Shown one piece after another: positions 49,941 through 58,987 of a stretch of 64,000 bases of DNA. Every line of letters starts with the position of its first letter. The stretch's first letter is position 1. Below the pieces are notes generated by a model that was not told the DNA's origin, did not search any database, and saw only the letters and a program-made list of their open reading frames with translations. The stretch covers positions 2,704,001 to 2,768,000 of the forward strand of contig NZ_JAJOMX010000001.1 of the NCBI RefSeq assembly GCF_024699925.1, written 5' to 3'. Position numbers and translations under genes: made by a program. Source of the stretch: Mesorhizobium sp. J428. GTDB taxonomy: Bacteria; Pseudomonadota; Alphaproteobacteria; Rhizobiales; Rhizobiaceae.

Positions 49941-50432
49941 ATGAGCGAGACAAACGCCCGCGACCCAGACGAACCGTTCTTTCGTGCGCTGCTGACGCCG
50001 CACCGTTCGCTCGGCCGCACGGGGTTCATGGTGCTGATGGGCGCGCTGCTGGCGGGCTGGGCCTTTACCGGCGTCGTCTTCCTGTCGAGAGGCGCCTGGC
50101 CGGTGTTCGGCTTCTTCGGGCTCGACGTGCTTCTGGTCTATATCGCCTTCCGCGCAAACTATCGCGCGGCGCGTGCACGCGAGGTCGTCTCGGTCTCGCG
50201 CACCGCGCTCGACATCCTCCAGGTCGCCCCGTCGGGCAAGACGCGGGAGCACCACTTCAACCCGTTCTGGGCGCGCTTCTCGGTCGCGCGGCACGACGAG
50301 ATCGGCATCACCTCGATGACCGTGGAAGGGCAGGGCAAGCAGGTGGCGATTGGGTCGTTTCTCAATCCCGACGACCGCGACAGCTTCGCGAAAGCCTTTG
50401 GACGCGCGCTGGCGACGGCGAAGGCGGGGTGA
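49941..50432 (+). CDS. DUF2244 family membrane protein
   Basis: A 163-residue protein with two membrane helices (MVLMGALLAGWAFTGVVFL and VFGFFGLDVLLVYIAFRANY) and a soluble C-terminal part. In many alphaproteobacteria this gene lies divergent to nth, as here (22 bp between starts). ATG 49941 is preceded by GGAG only 3 bp away; TTG 49932 in frame is an alternative. Function unknown. Confidence 0.85.
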   Translation: MSETNARDPDEPFFRALLTPHRSLGRTGFMVLMGALLAGWAFTGVVFLSRGAWPVFGFFGLDVLLVYIAFRANYRAARAREVVSVSRTALDILQVAPSGKTREHHFNPFWARFSVARHDEIGITSMTVEGQGKQVAIGSFLNPDDRDSFAKAFGRALATAKAG

Positions 50433-50740
50433 TTAATCCGGGAACTCGTCGTCGCTGTAGTCGCGTCCTGCATAAATGATCCGGACTATCCGGACGCCCA
50501 GGTCGTCAAATCGATAGAAGATCGTCACGCGGCGCGTTCGAAGATCAGCGTACGCAGCCCAGGAGAGATGTGGTTCGCCGCGCGGCCACTGTACGGGAAG
50601 TCTGCGAGTTTCTCGCAGTGTTTCCGTATGCGAGAAGCATAGGCCCAAGCGCGCGCTACGTCGCTTTGGTCGAGAATGTAGTCATGAAGCGATTCCAAGT
50701 CCGCAAGGGCTGTCTCAAGGATGCGGACGGATAAGGTCAG
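50433..50740 (-). pseudogene. parE: ParE/RelE-type toxin, frameshifted
   Basis: From 50740 the minus strand encodes LTLSVRILETALADLESL... through SPGLRTLIFERAA and a stop at 50525-50527. The rest of a ParE protein (RRVTIFYRFDDLGVRIV and IIYAGRD near the end) continues in another frame to 50433. A net shift of two bases at FER joins them into a normal ParE of about 101 residues. The position of the start is CTG (50738-50740), overlapping the antitoxin stop where ATG would be usual. Two defects suggest a dead or barely expressed toxin, unless the frameshift is a sequence error. Confidence 0.8.
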
Positions 50741-51003
50741 CCCCTCTCGCGGACGCGCTTCTCGTGATGGAGGCGCAGCCGTTCGAAGGCATCTTCAAGC
50801 GAAACGTCGGGACGCGGATCGTTAAGCGCCTCCTCAACCAACCGGCGATAATGATCGGTCCGCGCCTGCTGTTCGCGCTCGAGTGCCCTCAGCCCGGCCC
50901 TGACCACCTCGCTGGCCGATTCGAACTCACCCGACGCAAGCCGTTCGTCAAGAATCGCCTGCTGCTTGCCGAGGGTAACGGTAATGGGTTTGCTGCTGCG
51001 CAT
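50737..51003 (-). CDS. parD: ParD-like ribbon-helix-helix antitoxin
   Basis: An 88-residue type II antitoxin: KPITVTLGKQQAILDERLAS and SGEFESASEVVRAGLRALE form the ribbon-helix-helix; the charged C-terminal part, ending HHEKRVRERG, would bind the toxin. ATG 51001-51003 has aggag upstream. The toxin gene that overlaps its stop is frameshifted, so the antitoxin appears to be intact but orphaned. Confidence 0.87.
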   Translation of the reverse strand: MRSSKPITVTLGKQQAILDERLASGEFESASEVVRAGLRALEREQQARTDHYRRLVEEALNDPRPDVSLEDAFERLRLHHEKRVRERG

Positions 51004-51016
51004 GCGAAATCTCCTG

Positions 51017-51031
51017 TATGACAGTATCATA
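51017..51031. promoter_or_regulatory. TATGA-N5-TCATA dyad before parD
   Basis: TATGA (51017-51021) and TCATA (51027-51031) form an inverted repeat with a 5-base spacer, 14 bp upstream of the parD start codon. ParD-type proteins repress from such dyads. The surrounding AT-rich bases may hold the -10 element. Symmetry seen; binding inferred. Confidence 0.4.
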
Positions 51032-51134
51032 GCATAAGTGTTTCGAGGACGGAATGACCACATGAAACACACGGCAAGTTTCGGGTGGGAAACGCGCGCG
51101 GGAGGGCCGATATTGGCGCTCAAGGAGATTTGCC

Positions 51135-52025
51135 ATGAACGCTCAGACAGCCATCCTGACGAAAGACATCACCCCGCTCGCCACCTCCGCCGAGGGCGGA
51201 GACTATGACAAGGTACGCCGGGTGATCGAGAAGATAAGCCTCGACTATCGCGACCAGCCCTCTCTGGAGACGTTGGCCGAGGCGGTGGGCGAGACGGCGA
51301 CGGGGCTGCAGAAGCTCTTTACCCGCTGGGCGGGGTTGAGCCCCAAGGCTTTTCTGCAGGCGGTCACGCTCGATCATGCGCGTAGGCTGCTCGCCGACGG
51401 CATGCCGCTTTTAGAAGCCTCGCTCGAGGTCGGCATGTCAGGCCCCGGCCGCCTGCACGACCTGTTCGTGACGCATGAGGCCATGTCGCCCGGCGAGCAC
51501 AAGGCGCGCGGCGAGGGACTTGTGATCCGCTATGGCTGGCACATCTCGCCCTTCGGCAGGGCGCTGGTCATGGTCACCGACCGCGGGCTCGCCGGCCTGT
51601 CGTTCAACGATCCGGGCGAGGACCGCGCGGCCTTCGCCGACATGTCCGGGCGCTGGCCGAACGCGACCTATGTCGAGGACATGGCGGCGACAGCGCCCTA
51701 TGCGGCGCGGATTTTCGATCCGGCGCGCTGGAACCGCGACGAGCCGCTGCGCGTGGTGCTGATCGGCACGGACTTCCAGGTCCGAGTCTGGGAAGCGCTC
51801 TTGAAGATCCCGCTCGGCTGCGCCCGTACTTATTCGTCGATCGCCGAGGAGATCGGCAAGCCGAGCGCCAGCCGCGCGGTCGGGGCGGCGGTGGGCGCCA
51901 ATCCGGTCTCTTTCGTGGTGCCGTGCCACCGCGCACTCGGCAAGTCCGGCGCGCTGACGGGCTATCACTGGGGCCTGACGCGCAAGCGGGCGATCCTCGG
52001 CTGGGAGGCCGGCCAGGCTGCGTGA
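51135..52025 (+). CDS. Ada-like regulator/methylated-DNA-cysteine methyltransferase
   Basis: A 296-residue fusion of an AraC-type helix-turn-helix (about residues 30-120) with a methylguanine methyltransferase domain (about 190-290). The suicidal acceptor is Cys264 in VVPCHRALGKSG; the DNA-binding RAVGAAVGANP precedes it. It lacks the N-terminal zinc/phosphotriester domain with Cys38 of E. coli Ada, so it should repair O6-alkylguanine but not sense methylphosphotriesters the same way. Divergent from parD, convergent with recF. Confidence 0.92.
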   Translation: MNAQTAILTKDITPLATSAEGGDYDKVRRVIEKISLDYRDQPSLETLAEAVGETATGLQKLFTRWAGLSPKAFLQAVTLDHARRLLADGMPLLEASLEVGMSGPGRLHDLFVTHEAMSPGEHKARGEGLVIRYGWHISPFGRALVMVTDRGLAGLSFNDPGEDRAAFADMSGRWPNATYVEDMAATAPYAARIFDPARWNRDEPLRVVLIGTDFQVRVWEALLKIPLGCARTYSSIAEEIGKPSASRAVGAAVGANPVSFVVPCHRALGKSGALTGYHWGLTRKRAILGWEAGQAA

Positions 52026-52037
52026 ACAAGCCCGGCC

Positions 52038-53193
52038 TCAGGCCGGGCTCACCGTCCCGTTGGCGACGGCGAGGAACTGCGCTTCATGCGCGATGCTGGC
52101 GAACAGGGCGGCGTCGGTTCCCGTCATCAGCGTCTGGCCGCCCGTCTCCTTGAGGATGGAAAAGAGGGCGGCGCGGCGGCCTTCGTCCAGATGCGCGGCG
52201 ATCTCGTCGAGCAGCAGGATCGGCGTCATGCCCGACACTTCCGCCGTCAGCCGCGCATGCGCCAGCGTCATGCCGACCAAAAGGGCCTTCTGCTCGCCGG
52301 TCGAGCAGAACTCCGCCGCCATGTCCTTGGGCCTGTGACGCACCAGCAGGTCGGAGCGGTGTGGTCCGCTGAGCGTGCGCCCCGCGGCGCGGTCCCGGGG
52401 CCGTTCGGACGCCAGCCGCTCGATAAAGTATTGCTCGATATCGACCGCCGGCCGGGTGCCGACCATGCGCTCCAGGTCTCCCTCCAGCGCGATATCGGAC
52501 TTCGGGAACGGGCCCCCCCTCCGGTTGCTTCTCGATCATCGAGCGCATCAGCTGCAACAGCTCCATGCGCGCCGCCGCGATCGCGACGCCCGTCTCTGCC
52601 ATCTGCGCCTCGATCGCTTCGAGCCAGCGCACGTCGCGCGAGTTCTCCGAGATGAGCCGATTGCGCCCGCGCATGGCCTTCTCGTAATCGAGGGCGCGCC
52701 GCCCGTGCGCGGGATCGATCGCGAGCACCAGCCTGTCGAGATAGCGGCGGCGGTCGCCCGCCGGGCCGGTGAAGAGCGCGTCCATGGCGGGCGTGAGCCA
52801 AGCGACGCGCAGCCGCTCCATCATCTCGTCGGCCGTGGCGTTGGCACCGTTGATGCGCACCCTGCGGCCGTTTTCGCCCTCGCCGCCGGCAGATCCCGAC
52901 GTGCCGGTGCCGATCTCGGTCTCGCCGTCGGGATTCTCTACGATGGCATGGATGGCAAAGCCGCCGGGGCCCGTCTTGCCCTGCATGTCGACATAGGTGG
53001 CGCGGCGCAGGCCGCGCCCGGGCGTCAGCAGCGAAACGGCCTCGAGCAGGTTCGTCTTTCCGGCGCCGTTCTCGCCCGCGAGCACGACGAGTCCCGGCTC
53101 CAGCGCGATGTCCGCCGAGGCGTAGTTGCGGAAGTTGCTCAGCTTCAGCCGCGAGACCGCGACCGGGTCGGGCTCTCTGGCGAGGTCAGACAC
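52038..53193 (-). pseudogene. recF: RecF recombination protein, frameshifted at a G7 run
   Basis: ABC-type ATPase for gap repair with RecOR. Walker A GENGAGKTNL near residue 42. The frame holds to EKQPEGG and is then lost at a run of seven G (seven C on the plus strand, 52513-52519). With six, the reading continues PFPKSDIALEGDLERMV through STGEQKALLVGM (signature) and ILLLDEIAAHLDE (Walker B) to a stop at 52038, giving about 384 residues, normal for rhizobia. Without correction the product loses signature and Walker B. Sequencing error, slippage or true mutation cannot be told apart. Overlaps dnaN by 8 bp. Confidence 0.9.
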
Positions 53194-54304
53194 GCATCGG
53201 CATCAGCACGTAGAGCGCGTGCTCGTCGCTGGTGTCCTGGATGAGCGTCGGCGAGCCCGCGTCGGCCAGAAGGAAGCGCGCATCGCTGCCGGTGAGCTGG
53301 GCCGCCACGTCGAGCAGGTAGCGCGCGTTGAAGCCGATCTCCATCGGATCGGATTCGTAGTCCGCCGCGATCTCCTCCGTGGCGCTGCCGGAATCGGGAT
53401 TGTTGACGGTGAGCGTCACCTGGCCGGCGGCGATGACGATCTTCACCGCGCGTCCGCGCTCGGACGATATGGTCGAGACGCGGTCGACGGCCTGCGAGAA
53501 GGTCTGCCGGTCGATGGTCAGCTTCTTGTCGTTGCCGGTCGGGATGACGCGCTGGTAGTCGGGGAAGGTGCCGTCGATCAACTTCGAGGTCAGCACCACG
53601 CTGCCGATGGTGAAGCGGATCTTGGTGTCGGAGAGCTCGACCGTCACGGCGATGTCCGGATTGTCGACGAGCTTCTGCAGCTCCGCCACCGTCTTGCGCG
53701 GCACGATGATGCCCGGCATCCCTTCCGAGCCCGCCGGCGCCTCCGTGTCGGCGCGGGCGAGGCGATGGCCGTCGGTCGCCACCGAACGCAGGCTGAGCTG
53801 CCCGCTCGACTCGATCGTGTGCAGGTAGATGCCGTTGAGGTAGTAGCGCGTCTCCTCGGTTGAGATCGCGAACTGCGTCTTGTCGATCAGGTGCTTGAGC
53901 ACCGAGGAATCGATGCGGAAGATGTGCGAGAACGAGCCGGCGGAGAGTTCCGGAAAGTCTGACTGCGGCAGGCACTGGAGCCGGAAGCTCGCGCGGCCGG
54001 AGATGACCGTCATCGAGTTGCCGTCGTCGGCCGTCTTCAGCATCACTTCCGCGCCGTCGGGCAGCTTGCGGACGATGTCGTAGAGCAGGTGCGCAGGCAC
54101 GGTCGTGGCGCCGGTGCGCTCCACCACGGCGGGGGTCGCCTCGGTCATTTCGAGATCGAGGTCGGTCGCCTTCATCTCAAGGCTTGCGCCCGCGGCTTTC
54201 AGGAGCACGTTCGACAGGATCGGGATCGTGTTGCGCCGCTCGACAACCCGATGAACGTGGTTCAGCGACTTCAGGAGGTTCGAACGCTCGAGAGTAACAC
54301 GCAT
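53186..54304 (-). CDS. dnaN: DNA polymerase III sliding clamp (beta subunit)
   Basis: Ring-shaped processivity clamp, 372 residues with three repeated clamp folds. Begins MRVTLERSNLLKSLNHVHRV, the conserved start, at ATG 54302-54304; a longer frame to 54394 is not conserved. The C-terminal ALYVLMPMRV is the usual end forming part of the peptide-binding cleft. Between dnaA and recF in the standard order. Confidence 0.96.
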   Translation of the reverse strand: MRVTLERSNLLKSLNHVHRVVERRNTIPILSNVLLKAAGASLEMKATDLDLEMTEATPAVVERTGATTVPAHLLYDIVRKLPDGAEVMLKTADDGNSMTVISGRASFRLQCLPQSDFPELSAGSFSHIFRIDSSVLKHLIDKTQFAISTEETRYYLNGIYLHTIESSGQLSLRSVATDGHRLARADTEAPAGSEGMPGIIVPRKTVAELQKLVDNPDIAVTVELSDTKIRFTIGSVVLTSKLIDGTFPDYQRVIPTGNDKKLTIDRQTFSQAVDRVSTISSERGRAVKIVIAAGQVTLTVNNPDSGSATEEIAADYESDPMEIGFNARYLLDVAAQLTGSDARFLLADAGSPTLIQDTSDEHALYVLMPMRV

Positions 54305-54413
54305 GACGACCGGGTCTCGCTCAAGTGTAACTGCCATACGCGGGCGAAACACACCCGCGCGGGCACGCCCGGAATGGGCAGGAATCGAGCGCAAACTGAC
54401 AGGAAATGGCCCA

Positions 54414-54457
54414 GAAAAGCAAGCCCGCCGCGCCGTTGGGACAGCTTTCGGCGGGCT
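54414..54457 (-). terminator. hairpin terminator-like structure after dnaA
   Basis: Nine-base stem AGCCCGCCG / CGGCGGGCT (54422-54430 and 54449-54457) with an 18-base loop, followed on the minus strand by gcttttc. It lies between the dnaA stop and dnaN start, 47 bp past dnaA. The large loop and short T run make it a weak terminator, perhaps allowing partial readthrough to dnaN. Confidence 0.45.
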
Positions 54458-54503
54458 ATTCCGGGGATAACAGGGCTGTCCCCTGAAGGACGGCCGGTGC
54501 GGC

Positions 54504-56150
54504 TCACGCCTGATCGTTGATCAGTCGCCTGAGCAGTTCGAGCTCCTGCGCGAGCGTGGTGTCGCTCGCCGACTGGCCCTCGATCTTGCGGACGGCGTGG
54601 AGGACCGTCGTGTGGTCGCGCCCGCCGAAGCGGCGGCCGATCTCGGGCAGCGAGCGCGGCGTCAGCACTTTCGACAGATACATCGCGACCTGCCGCGGCT
54701 TCACGATCGTGCGCGTGCGGCGGTTGGAGAGCAGCTCCGTCTTCGACACGTTGTAGTGCCGCGCCACGATGCGCTGGATATCCTCGATGCGCACCCGCTT
54801 CGGCTCGCCCGAACGGTAGATGTGGCCGAGCAGCTCGTCGATCCGGTCGAGCGTGATCTGCGGCTCGAAGGACTGGCGGAAGATCAGCTGGTTGAAGGCG
54901 CCTTCGAGCTCGCGGCCGCTGCCGGTAACGGTGCGGGCGACGTGCTCGATGATCTCGTCGGGGATCGACAGCGACTGGTCCTCGGTGCGCGCGCCGGCGA
55001 GCTTCTGGCGCAGCATTTCGAGGCGCATCTGGTAGTCGGGCGCCGACATTTCGAGCGACACGCCGCCATTGAGGCGCGAGCGCACCCGAGGCTCCAGAGA
55101 TTCCAGCTCCGCCGGCGGGCGGTCGGCGGCCACCACCACCTGCTTGGCGCTGTCGAGCAGCATGTTGATCAGGTGGCAGAACTCGTTCTGGATCGACTTG
55201 CCCTGCAGGAACTGCATGTCGTCGATGATCAGGAGATCGATGTCGCGCAGCTGTTCCTTGAGCGTCAGCGCGTTGTTGTCGCGGATCGCGGTGGCGAAAC
55301 GCCACATGAAATACTCGGCCGTCAGATAGACAACGCGCGACTTCGCATTGTTGCGCAGCGCCTCAGCGGCGATCGCCTGCAGGAGGTGCGTCTTGCCGAG
55401 GCCGACCGAGGCGTGAATGAAGAGCGGGTTGAACCGCACCGAGCCGGGACCTGCCTCCGCGACCGTCTTCGCCGCCGCATAGGCGACGCGGTTGGACGGC
55501 CCGTCGATGAAGGACTGGAACGTGTAGCGCGGGTCGAGTGGCGAGCCGAGCGAGCCGGGCTTCGATTCATGCTCGGCGAAGGCCGCGCGCGGCGCCACCG
55601 GCCGCTCTGCCTTCGGCGGAGAAAGCATGCCCGAGCCGAGCGCCGTCTCGGACTGGCGCGCCGCCTTGCGCGCGGCCGGCTGCTGCTCGGCGGCCTCGGC
55701 AGGTCCGCCGTGACGCACGGGGCTGCGCACGATCACCTCGACCTTGAGCAGGGAGGGATCGACCTCGCGCCAGATCTCGCAGATCGTCTCCAGGTAGTGA
55801 CCGTTGATCCAAGAGCGCAGGAAGGCCGTGGGCACAGAAAGGCGCACCACCCCCTTCGAGGCTTCCGCCAGCTTCATGCGACCGAACCAGCTCGAATAGA
55901 CGTCCTGGCCGAGCCGCGCCCTGAGCTGCGCCTTCACGCGCTCGAAATTCGCCCCTGCCGCGTCTGCGCCGCGTCCCGCCTGCACCGAGCCGAGGTCCGC
56001 CTTCACACTGTCCGAAAATACCGGAATACCGCCTCGATCTCCGATCCGATCCCGCCATCCATTCCCGTTTTCCTTGCCTTGTCGACCATGTTGTCCGCCT
56101 TCTCCGACGCGCCCGAAATGGCGCGCGCCGGACCTCGCATGTCTGTTCAT
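54504..56150 (-). CDS. dnaA: chromosomal replication initiator DnaA
   Basis: AAA+ initiator. Domain I is seen from [20 protein letters not shown]; domain III has Walker [12 protein letters not shown], Walker [13 protein letters not shown] and the arginine-finger region; domain IV ends with the box-binding helix around [14 protein letters not shown]. The N-terminal 45 residues from ATG 56150 are basic and unlike DnaA; GTG 56006 (SVKADLGS) is an alternative start with no clear ribosome site. Total length 548, or 500 from the later start. Confidence 0.94.
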   Translation of the reverse strand: MNRHARSGARHFGRVGEGGQHGRQGKENGNGWRDRIGDRGGIPVFSDSVKADLGSVQAGRGADAAGANFERVKAQLRARLGQDVYSSWFGRMKLAEASKGVVRLSVPTAFLRSWINGHYLETICEIWREVDPSLLKVEVIVRSPVRHGGPAEAAEQQPAARKAARQSETALGSGMLSPPKAERPVAPRAAFAEHESKPGSLGSPLDPRYTFQSFIDGPSNRVAYAAAKTVAEAGPGSVRFNPLFIHASVGLGKTHLLQAIAAEALRNNAKSRVVYLTAEYFMWRFATAIRDNNALTLKEQLRDIDLLIIDDMQFLQGKSIQNEFCHLINMLLDSAKQVVVAADRPPAELESLEPRVRSRLNGGVSLEMSAPDYQMRLEMLRQKLAGARTEDQSLSIPDEIIEHVARTVTGSGRELEGAFNQLIFRQSFEPQITLDRIDELLGHIYRSGEPKRVRIEDIQRIVARHYNVSKTELLSNRRTRTIVKPRQVAMYLSKVLTPRSLPEIGRRFGGRDHTTVLHAVRKIEGQSASDTTLAQELELLRRLINDQA

Positions 56151-56860
56151 GTCGCCGGTCTTCCGCCAGCTTGACTACCGGGCCCGGCGCCGTCCTCGAC
56201 CGGCGTCGAACCCTTTTGAGGCAAGACCACCCAGTCCCGGCTTTTGACCAGACGCGGCATGCACACCCCAATTTGCAAACGACGACGAAAATCACGTCGT
56301 CACGAGAGAAAATAACTCCCCGGCCGCAGGCTGCCCTGCGGTTGATAACCGCTGTTTTCTAATTTGGTATGCGGGTTTGTTCCCCGCCCTCTCGATGCCC
56401 GGACATTACCGAAATGACGGGCGGCAGGGCAAGTCCGTGAGTCACGGTTTCTTAACCTGTCGCCTGTCCCGGAAGGTGCCAAACCGGCGCCCGTCGGATG
56501 GCGATTATGGCAAAACTGTTATGAATCAATCCCTTTCAGGAAGGCCGGTTTTTTAGACCGCCGGCCAAAAAGAATCTGAAAAAAATCGCTTGACACCGTT
56601 TTGCTCCGGCCATCCCCCGGCCTATGTGGGAAGTGTGTGGAAAACCTCCGGCAACCAATTGAAATATATGAATAAAATATGCCGAGAGAAAAAATTGGAA
56701 ATGTCATCCGAACGGGCAGATTTGAGGATGCCCGACAGCCCCTGCCGGCAAAGGAAATCGCGTTCCTTAGCGGAAGCAAGACGTTAGCCGCAGCCCGCCA
56801 ATCCGGCAAATAAAAAAGCCGGCGCAAGCGCCGGCCTCATGTCGTCGGGAGATGTCCGTC
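56151..56860. other. dnaA-rpsT intergenic region with AT-rich stretch
   Basis: About 710 bp without genes. Present: three GANTC (CcrM methylation) sites at 56439, 56523 and 56572; a near-consensus DnaA box TGTGGAAAA at 56636-56644; ttgataacc at 56342; and AT-rich blocks at 56560-56600 and 56660-56710. There is no cluster of DnaA boxes, so this is probably the dnaA promoter region rather than a full origin; in several alphaproteobacteria the origin lies away from dnaA. A TTGACA at 56590 may be a -35 element on the plus strand. Confidence 0.6.
56812..56835 (-). terminator. rho-independent terminator of rpsT
   Basis: Perfect stem GCCGGCGC/GCGCCGGC (56818-56825 and 56828-56835) with a 2-base loop, followed on the minus strand by six T residues (56817-56812). 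It lies 25 bp past the rpsT stop, an excellent intrinsic terminator. Confidence 0.9.
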
Positions 56861-57127
56861 TCAGGCGGTAAGAGCCTTGACGCGCTGGGCAAGGCGCGAG
56901 ACCTTGCGGGAAGCGGTGTTGGTGTGCAGGACGCCCTTCGAAGCGGCGCGCATCAGCTCCGGCTGGGCTGCGGTGAACGCTGCCTGGGCAGCGGCCTTGT
57001 CGCCGGCCTCGAGCGCTTCCTCGACCTTGCGGATGAAGGTGCGAACGCGCGAGCGGCGGTTCTTGTTGACCGCCGTGCGGCGTGCGATCTTGCGGGTGGC
57101 CTTCTTGGCCGAAGACGTATTGGCCAT
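56861..57127 (-). CDS. rpsT: 30S ribosomal protein S20
   Basis: Primary 16S rRNA-binding protein, 88 residues. [20 protein letters not shown] at the start and the helical [17 protein letters not shown] middle are diagnostic, as is the C-terminal [20 protein letters not shown] 57125-57127 follows a gaaagagagacagg purine run. Followed by a strong terminator. The neighbour of dnaA in most alphaproteobacteria. Confidence 0.97.
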   Translation of the reverse strand: MANTSSAKKATRKIARRTAVNKNRRSRVRTFIRKVEEALEAGDKAAAQAAFTAAQPELMRAASKGVLHTNTASRKVSRLAQRVKALTA

Positions 57128-57289
57128 TCCTGTCTCTCTTTCCGGTTCGCGCCGCCGGACATGAACCGCGGCCGCGCCAAAACTCAACGGGCGGCCGTTG
57201 GGCCGCCTCGGGTGGGCGGACTTATAGTCGAGCTTTCCCGGCGCGTCAACGACCGGGCGACATCAAACAGCCGACCGGCTCGAAAAATC

Positions 57290-58063
57290 TCAACGGTTGC
57301 GGAAGTTCGGCGAGCGCTTGTCGACGAAGGCCGCCATTCCTTCCTTCTGGTCCTCCAGCGCGAACATTGCGTGGAACACGCGGCGCTCGAAGCGCAGGCC
57401 CTCGGTGAGGGTCGTCTCATAGGACCGGTTGACCGCCTCCTTGGTCATCATCACCGCCGGCAGCGAGAAGGCGGCGATCTTGGCCGCGGCCTTCAGCGCC
57501 TCGTCCAGCAGGTCGGCCGCCGGCACGACACGCGATACCAGGCCGGAGCGCTCGGCCTCCGCGGCATCCATCATCCGGCCGGTGAGGCACATGTCCATCG
57601 CCTTGGACTTACCAACGAAACGGGTGAGGCGCTGCGACCCGCCCATGCCGGGCATGACGCCAAGCGTGATCTCAGGCTGGCCGAACTTGGCGGTGTCCGA
57701 GGCGATGATGAAATCGCACATCATCGCGAGCTCGCATCCGCCGCCGAGCGCATATCCAGACACCGCCGCGATGATCGGCTTGCGCACCCGGCCGAGCGCA
57801 TCCCAGCCCGAGAAGAAGTCCTCCATATACATGTCGATGTAGTTCTTCGGCTGCATCTCGCGGATGTCGGCGCCCGCCGCAAAGGCCTTTTCGGAACCGG
57901 TGACGACGATCGCGCCCACGGCCGCGTCCGTCTCGAAGGCCTGCAATGCATCGACCACCTCGCGCAGCACCGTCGAGTTGAGCGCGTTGAGCGCCTTCGG
58001 ACGGTTCAGCGTAAGGAGGCCGACGCGGCCCCTGGTTTCGACGAGAATGGTTTCGTAGGCCAT
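57290..58063 (-). CDS. enoyl-CoA hydratase
   Basis: Hydrates 2-trans-enoyl-CoA in fatty-acid oxidation. Crotonase fold, 257 residues: oxyanion-hole motifs [12 protein letters not shown] near residue 60 and [15 protein letters not shown] near 105, with the catalytic Glu pair in [19 protein letters not shown] (Glu136 region). Between mutM and rpsT, the place it commonly has in Brucella/Mesorhizobium-type genomes. Confidence 0.94.
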   Translation of the reverse strand: MAYETILVETRGRVGLLTLNRPKALNALNSTVLREVVDALQAFETDAAVGAIVVTGSEKAFAAGADIREMQPKNYIDMYMEDFFSGWDALGRVRKPIIAAVSGYALGGGCELAMMCDFIIASDTAKFGQPEITLGVMPGMGGSQRLTRFVGKSKAMDMCLTGRMMDAAEAERSGLVSRVVPAADLLDEALKAAAKIAAFSLPAVMMTKEAVNRSYETTLTEGLRFERRVFHAMFALEDQKEGMAAFVDKRSPNFRNR

Positions 58064-58093
58064 GCGATCCTCCAGTTGAACGGGAGCGTCAGC

Positions 58094-58987
58094 CTACCGC
58101 TGGCAGGCCGCGCAGAAAAAAGTCGAGCGGCCGGACTGGACGATTCGTTCGATTGTCCCGCCGCAGCCTGCCCTGAGGCAGGGCTCTCCCTCCCGGTCAT
58201 ACACCGAGAAAGAGTGCTGGAAATAGCCAAGCGAGCCGTCGGCGTGCACGTAGTCCCTGAGGCTCGACCCGCCCGCCGCGATCGCGTCGAAGATGACCTC
58301 CCGTATGGCGGTGGCAAGCTCCTCGGCGCGAACATCGGGTTTGTCCGGCGAACCGGCGATCGTGCCGGCGATGCGCAACGGCGACAGGCCCGCGCGCCAC
58401 AGCGCCTCGCAGACATAGATGTTCCCGAGCCCGGCGATCAGTCTCTGGTCGAGGAGGGCGGCCTTCAGCGGCGTCCGCTTGTCGCGCAGCAGCGAGGAGA
58501 GCAGAGCTCCGTCGAGGCTATTGCCGGTCGGCTCGACGCCGAGTCCCGACAGCGAGGGATGTTCGTCCAGCAGGCGCTCCTCGGCGAGCAGCATGAAACC
58601 GAAACGGCGCGGATCGTTGAAGACGATGCGCCCGTGCTCTCCCGACGCGGTCAGGAGATGGAACACGACATGGTCGTGCGCGGCGGCCTTGGAGCGCTCG
58701 TAGTGGAACTCGCCCGGGATGACGGGCTCGCCGCTCATTTCGATGCGCCAGGAACCCGACATGCCGAGATGCGAAATGACGACGGCGCCGTCATCGAGAT
58801 GGATCGTCAGATATTTGGCGCGCCGGCCGACCGCCGTAACGCGACGGCTCTCCAGCCGCTCGGCAAAGCGGTCAGGAAAGGGAAAGCGCAGATCGGGCCG
58901 CCTTTGCTCGACGCGCTCGATCACCGCGCCTTCGAGATAGGGCTCCAATCCGCGCCTGACAGTTTCGACTTCGGGAAGTTCAGGCAT
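58094..58987 (-). CDS. mutM: formamidopyrimidine-DNA glycosylase
   Basis: Removes 8-oxoguanine and formamidopyrimidines, with AP-lyase activity. The catalytic N-terminal Pro (after Met removal) and Glu are in [13 protein letters not shown]; the C-terminal zinc finger has four Cys ([15 protein letters not shown], then [10 protein letters not shown]). 297 residues. Its start overlaps the deoB stop by 8 bp on the same strand, an unexpected neighbour. Confidence 0.96.
   Translation of the reverse strand: MPELPEVETVRRGLEPYLEGAVIERVEQRRPDLRFPFPDRFAERLESRRVTAVGRRAKYLTIHLDDGAVVISHLGMSGSWRIEMSGEPVIPGEFHYERSKAAAHDHVVFHLLTASGEHGRIVFNDPRRFGFMLLAEERLLDEHPSLSGLGVEPTGNSLDGALLSSLLRDKRTPLKAALLDQRLIAGLGNIYVCEALWRAGLSPLRIAGTIAGSPDKPDVRAEELATAIREVIFDAIAAGGSSLRDYVHADGSLGYFQHSFSVYDREGEPCLRAGCGGTIERIVQSGRSTFFCAACQR

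Noticed and set aside
54278..54292. ggttcgaac sequence like a tRNA T-loop
   Set aside because: It encodes the conserved start of DnaN (LERSNLL) and no cloverleaf can be formed around it.
54464..54475. GGGATAACAGGG, matching 12 bases of the I-SceI homing endonuclease site
   Set aside because: Only the core matches, flanks differ, and no homing endonuclease or intron is present; a chance match in the dnaA-dnaN gap.
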